This document shows, piece by piece, positions 63,999-64,000 of a stretch of 64,000 bases of DNA. This DNA is from Glycomyces tritici (GTDB lineage Bacteria; Actinomycetota; Actinomycetes; Mycobacteriales; Micromonosporaceae): positions 572,367 to 636,366 of the forward strand of contig NZ_JAUEMJ010000004.1 in the NCBI RefSeq assembly GCF_030403505.1. Reading direction: 5' to 3'. Positions within the stretch are counted from its first letter, which is position 1, and each line of letters opens with the position of its first letter. The notes under the pieces are model-generated. The model saw only the letters and a program-made list of their open reading frames with translations, was not told where the DNA came from and searched no databases. The translations under genes and the position numbers were made by a program.

Positions 63999-64000
63999 GA

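Overview
This is a chromosomal window from a high-GC Gram-positive bacterium, most likely an actinobacterium. Supporting signs are many GTG and TTG starts, an ANTAR response regulator, the gene block pdtaR / polA / rpsA / coaE / uvrB known from Mycobacterium tuberculosis (Rv1626-Rv1633), a CoaE-GrpB fusion, and type VII (ESX-like) secretion substrates. The family Glycomycetaceae or a relative is my impression and is not proven from sequence.

Region 1 (1-10.3 kb). The 3' part of an RNB ribonuclease gene runs off the left edge. A minus-strand sugar-use operon follows: GH3 glycosidase, Gfo/Idh/MocA oxidoreductase, DUF6807 (PmoA-like) protein and a cupin. A LacI regulator is divergent to it, with a perfect CGAAA-G-TTTCG palindrome between them and a second CRE-like operator inside the operon. 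Next come a YciI-like protein, biotin synthase, and an SH3/NlpC-P60 protein that has lost its catalytic residues.

Region 2 (10.3-22.3 kb) is conserved core: TerC, an ABM protein followed by unusual tandem repeats, uvrB, an anchored duplicated-domain protein, coaE, rpsA, polA and pdtaR. Strong hairpin terminators separate most units.

Region 3 (22.4-32.1 kb) is an accessory island. It is bracketed by copies of a tRNA-like gene with a CAA anticodon but no long variable arm, and by a duplicated segment of about 300 bp. Inside are an SCP1.201/DddA-type deaminase toxin-like gene overlapping a low-GC pentapeptide-repeat membrane protein gene, a protein with eight zinc ribbons and an embedded PD-(D/E)XK-like nuclease, and a multi-pass membrane protein. 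More copies of the tRNA-like element lie at 56.2, 57.8 and 61.7 kb, often beside broken genes (an S8 peptidase tail, a serine recombinase remnant).

Region 4 (32.2-46.9 kb) is devoted largely to cation homeostasis: NhaA, a TrkH/KtrB-type K+ channel subunit, and a complete kdp system in the order (small ORF)-kdpF-A-B-C-D-E. Between them lie two GbsR/MarR regulators, each next to its presumed target (an FAD monooxygenase and a membrane protein). The nhaA leader carries a conserved structured element that recurs at 51.4 kb before an alpha/beta hydrolase gene.

Region 5 (46.9-64 kb) holds an orphan ESX-type substrate cassette, the hydrolase, a third GbsR regulator driving an ABC exporter, several anchored or secreted proteins, an EEP phosphatase, an AlbA_2-type protein and its neighbour, and a decayed right end with remnants of a serine recombinase, an IS1380-like transposase and a FIVAR protein.
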